Part shown: positions 7,197-10,478 of the stretch, one piece after another
Position numbering within the stretch: position 1 is the first letter of the stretch
Layout: each line of letters begins with the position of its first letter
Source: Asterionellopsis glacialis
Lineage: Eukaryota; Bacillariophyta; Plagiogrammaphyceae; Rhaphoneidales; Asterionellopsidaceae
NCBI GenBank assembly: GCA_014885115.2
Contig: WKLE02003235.1
Location: forward strand, 6,446-16,923
Length of the DNA stretch: 10,478 nucleotides
Direction of reading: 5' to 3'
The notes under the pieces: model-generated
The model's input: only the letters and a program-made list of their open reading frames with translations
Told to the model about the DNA's origin: nothing
Database searches by the model: none
Program-made: the position numbers and the translations under genes

Positions 7197-9603
7197 ATGG
7201 TGTCGACGTTTCGAGCGGCCGCAGCCATGCTGTTGTCTTTTGGTGCCCACCATGCCATTGGACAAAATATGAATGGTGAGTATAAGATTGCGAATTCAGA
7301 TACTTACTCATCGAAGTACGATGCCGAATATTTTGAAGTATACTCGCCTGTAATGAAAAGTCAGTACTCTGAAGTAATATGGAGGATGCTTGATGCTGTA
7401 CCCTTGCCAAAGAACATCAGAGATCGCTTTGCGGGTAAGTCTATGGCTATTACTGGTTATGAAATTGATCAAGTACGAAGGACCCCTTCTGGTGATGTGC
7501 CAGTTCCTATTACGTGGGCCTATAACCATCATTACATGGCATATATCACTTCGGAAAAGGCGGAACTGGTGAAAAAGAAGGGCACGCATGTTGGTATCGG
7601 CCACGACACTGAAGAATACTGGGAACCCGTCGCCCTAGATGATCACAATCCTGAATCTGATATCCCACTCAGCCAACTTTTTTCCGAGGGAAATGGCGGG
7701 GAATTCCGCCTGAGGTGAGGTTAAAAAAAGAGATTACCATGTATCTGACAACGGCCTTTGTTTACGTCAAATTCTTCTCTCAAACTGAAATTTTTACTCT
7801 CTTCTCCATAGCTACCATGGTTATCCCAAAGGCTATGCGCAAATTATTGAGTCACCTGAAAGCCTTCACGTCAATCCTATGCAGATTGATACGTGGAATC
7901 GTGAAATGGTAGATACCAAATATATGCCTGGACCTCTTCCCAAATCATCTCACATTCCAGCAAGTGCAGGATATAGTGGCTTGATCGAATGCCCATGTTC
8001 TGATCGTTGCAAAAAGAAGTGGAGTGTGAAGTATGCTCTCACTTCCTCCAACAAGTGCGAAGCCCCAATAAAAAATGCCACAGAGTGCTTCAAGGGAGCA
8101 AGGCAAGTTATTCATTCAGAAAAATATCTCGAAAAACAGACACGAGACTCAGAGAAACCTTCCGGATGTTATGTTGAACCGCATGCAGATGGAATCACTG
8201 ATATTGTCTGGAATGCAAAAAATGACGCTTCTTTGTTCTTGGGGTTGGACAAGTCTAGAGTTGTTGCCTTTTCACAGTCACAGGTAAATTTGACTGTTGC
8301 AAAAGAAGCTAAATTTGTAACCATTACTATGGCCGGTCCTTCTGATAAATGGTTTGGAGTTGGATTCGGTTCAGATAGCATGTGCATCCACATGCAGGCC
8401 GATGAGTGCCCAACTGGTGGACCTTATGCTATTATTGTAGAAGGGAGCGAGGTGGTGGAGCGAAAGCTTGATTTTCATGGCCCTGGCACTCTTCTCGAAC
8501 CAAGTGTTACGTTAAAGTCAAGAGTCGAGCAGAATGGGGTTCAAACAGTTATAATCACCCGATCTTTGACAGGTGCTTCTCCCCAGCATTATTCATTTGA
8601 TGCATCTGTTTCCTCAGTACCTATAATCGCGGCGAGAGGGTGTGAAATGACTTTTTCCAAACATTGTGGCCATGCTTCATCTGAACTTAACTTTTTTGCT
8701 ATCGATGTGCCAGCTGGCATCTGCGAGGCCGGGACATCTGGTACAATTGGCGGAAGAAAGTTCAACAACAAAAACCGTTGTGCTCCATTCCCCACAAGCG
8801 ACTTGTTAGTACAAAATAATCCGACATGTTTCATCCAAGATTATGCAGGTGGCCTATCCTGTTGTCACGACAGCCAATCCCTGCTGGATCAAGACCAAGA
8901 GAATCCTTGGCCTGACCAATATTTGGAGTATCAAATGAAGTTTCGATTTTACTTTGACGAATATCTACCAAGAAGTGATGCCAATCATGGACCTTCCCAT
9001 AAGAACCTCGTACGACTTTATTGGCAAACAGAGAGTTTTGCTGGGGAGTACGATGTTGTTCAATGTGATGCCTCTATGCCGCGGTCACAATGCATTCATA
9101 CCATTTCATCTCGCTGGAAGGTACGCGACATGATGCATGATTGCCATCTGCGCCCAAATGGCAGTTTTTGCACTGGAAGGGGAAGTTCAAACCCAGAACT
9201 GACGGCAGGCGTACAACTGATTTATGCTGGTCCGCACTGTCATGCTCCGTCATGCTTGTCGATGGAACTCTATAATGCTGACACAGGTCGGCTTCTGTGC
9301 AAGGTGGAACCTAGTCGTGGTCAGACAGACGAGCTTTACGATGAACATGGGTTCCTTGCTATTCCTCCTTGTCTTTGGTCGGATGATTCTGACCATTTAC
9401 AAGCACCTGAATTGCTTTCGCTTGACACAACCCTACTCAGTATCAAACGAAATAACAATACCCTAGGCCATACAGGAGAAATGGCAAGTTGGCAGATGCG
9501 TGGTGTTGTAGTTCCAAAGGCAAAACCTACCGAAGTACCGCAGACACTAATGGCCAGCGGACGTCGCAGTAGCTTACGCTCCGTAGAACACGAAGTGAGG
9601 TAA
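7197..9603 (+). CDS. Secreted SURNod19-family protein with internal DOMON domain; exons 7197-7714 and 7812-9603
   Basis: The spliced product is 769 residues. Residues 1-22 form a signal peptide (an Arg, then an Ala/Leu-rich core, with cleavage plausible after AIG and before Gln23). Residues 67-130 hold the N-terminal SURNod19 block, including DVPVPITWAYNHHYMAYI, a conserved His-His site. ESPESLHVNPMQIDTWNR lies near 185-202, then a Cys-rich CPCSDRC at 233-239. Residues about 300-450 look like a DOMON domain: KWFGVGFGSDSM at 352-363, a buried hydrophobic strand AIIVEGSEVV, TVIITRSL at 418-425 and PIIAARG at 443-449. The C-terminal SURNod19 part (about 508-740) has GGLSCCHD, SHKNLVRLYWQTES, YAGPHCHAPSCLSMELYN, DTGRLLC and HTGEMASWQMRG. 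The 97-bp intron (7715-7811, GTGAGG...ATAG) splits a Ser codon. No transmembrane anchor is seen near the C-terminus. SURNod19 proteins are stress- and nodulation-associated in plants with no firm biochemical role; DOMON domains bind haem or sugar. Function here is unknown, probably extracytoplasmic. Confidence 0.88.
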
Positions 9604-10245
9604 AGACCGCCTTCACTAGATTTTGCATGTACATATTCTTTGTGTCAGTAATATTGCCACTATTTATAGCAATGAGGAGACCTGAAAAGACAGATAAGTG
9701 GATAGTCTGATCCTTCAAGTTTTCTGGAAACGGAGCTTTGCAAATATCACGGCTGCATTTTTAGATTCGTTTAGGTTAAAATGAGACTTGGCAAGTATTG
9801 TGCATGGTCTAGATTGTTTAATAGCTTCCGGATAGGAACTTTGCCGGCAAACAGCAAGATACATCTGAAAGAAAAGAAAGAGACCGGTGAAAGATATACA
9901 TTTACTATTTGATGGTTCGTAAAGATGTCTGAAAAATAGTTCATGATACAGATTAAGGATGCATTTTCATATACATAATATAATTATTTTAGTAAGAAAA
10001 ATCCAATAAAGATATTCATAAATTAGAATTCTTTTTGAGCTGGCAGCACTTTTTTTCAGTTATTGCAAGAAGTATAAAAAAATCTGAAAATCTGATCAGC
10101 ATCCCATCGATACAAGCAGGAAACTTGAAATTGTGTTATGATTATAACTTAAAACCAATATTCAATGGGCGAAGAGAGCAATGGTACCTTTCTTTTGTAG
10201 ACTCTAGAGGGGGAAGGAGGTTAAAATCATGACCAATAACTGGTA
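9604..10245. other. Intergenic, downstream of SURNod19 gene; no firm gene
   Basis: This holds the presumed 3' UTR of the SURNod19-type gene and AT-rich sequence (notably 9890-10030). On the minus strand a 49-codon ATG frame (9864-9715) directly follows a pyrimidine-rich run ending in CAG, so it could be an exon, but I recognise no family. A plus-strand frame at 10035-10232 starts only with TTG and has no known similarity. Confidence 0.45.
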
Positions 10246-10285
10246 GTCGGTCCGTAGGATCTCTAGAGAGGTCCTACGGACCGAC
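10246..10285. repeat. Near-perfect 40-bp palindrome (foldback hairpin)
   Basis: The arms GTCGGTCCGTAGGA (10246-10259) and TCCTACGGACCGAC (10272-10285) are perfect reverse complements. The 12-base centre continues the pairing with one T.G wobble and four more pairs, leaving almost no loop. It is GC-rich in AT-rich surroundings, 123 bp upstream of the tRNA gene. It could be two fused terminal inverted repeats of a collapsed mobile element, a cruciform site or an RNA hairpin; the sequence alone does not decide. Confidence 0.85.
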
Positions 10286-10408
10286 ATCCGGGGGAGGGGT
10301 AGTGTATTTTCGTCATACGAAAAGTGCAGTACTCATTCTACACAATCGCACGAAACAAAAATTTGTACAGAGATAAGTATGTTTGATGACCCTCCTATTG
10401 CAACGGAA

Positions 10409-10478
10409 GCCGAATTAGCTCAGTCGGTAGAGCGCACGACTCTTAATCGTGTGGTCGTGGGTTCGATCCCCACATTCG
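10409..10478 (+). tRNA. tRNA-Lys(CTT), cut by window end
   Basis: This decodes AAG lysine codons. The acceptor 5' strand is GCCGAAT (10409-10415). The D arm is GCTC/GAGC (10418-10421 with 10430-10433). The anticodon stem is CACGA/TCGTG (10435-10439 with 10447-10451), with loop CTCTTAA and anticodon CTT at 10442-10444. The five-base variable loop is followed by the T arm GTGGG/CCCAC around TTCGATC. The 3' acceptor strand ATTCG ends at the window edge, so the last two acceptor pairs and the discriminator base are outside. Internal pol III A box (TAGCTCAGTCGG, 10416-10427) and B box (GGTTCGATCCC, 10460-10470) are present. No intron is seen. Confidence 0.97.

Noticed and set aside
7088..7279. 63-codon plus-strand frame overlapping the start of the SURNod19 gene
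   Set aside because: Out of frame with the signal peptide and the downstream domains; no similarity.
7715..7912. 65-codon plus-strand frame over the SURNod19 intron
   Set aside because: It covers the 97-bp intron in the wrong frame. Splicing at GTGAGG/ATAG restores the expected SYHGYPKGYAQ continuation.
10035..10232. 65-codon plus-strand frame upstream of the palindrome
   Set aside because: It starts with TTG, not used as a normal start in a nuclear eukaryotic gene, and has no recognisable similarity.
9604..10478. CRISPR array, bacterial operon or second tRNA
   Set aside because: No spaced direct repeats, and only one TTCGA-type T-loop with matching stems was found; introns and protein types show a eukaryotic nuclear context.

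Overview
This is nuclear DNA of a eukaryotic alga, most likely a diatom or close stramenopile relative. Three protein genes carry short GT-AG introns (97-135 bp), the sequence is AT-rich, the start contexts are A-rich, and there is a secreted SURNod19-family protein of a type I associate with diatoms. The genus cannot be told from this sequence.

Left part (1-3825): the alpha subunit of electron transfer flavoprotein (ETFA, minus strand, two exons) and a mitochondrial-type 3-ketoacyl-CoA thiolase (ACAA2-like, plus strand, two exons) lie head to head across a 660-bp intergenic region. Both belong to fatty-acid beta-oxidation: ETF takes electrons from acyl-CoA dehydrogenases, and thiolase performs the last cleavage of each cycle. 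A shared bidirectional promoter is the natural reading.

Middle (3826-5545): a 261-residue polytopic membrane protein with INSIG-family hallmarks is convergent with the thiolase. It is followed, on the opposite strand and across a 622-bp gap, by a small intronless gene for mitochondrial ribosomal protein bL32m. That protein has no cysteine at all, so the usual zinc knuckle is absent.

5546-7040: this stretch looks empty at first sight. One minus-strand reading frame holds a decayed cytochrome P450 with a recognisable I-helix, K-helix and following segments. It is interrupted by stops and by two probable relict introns, and its haem-ligand loop is missing where it meets the 3' end of bL32m.

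Right part (7041-10478): a 769-residue secreted SURNod19-type protein with an internal DOMON domain, preceded by three helically phased ATGAC half-sites. About 800 bp without a clear gene follow, holding an exon-like minus-strand segment and a nearly perfect 40-bp palindrome. The window ends inside a tRNA-Lys(CTT) gene that lacks only its last three bases.
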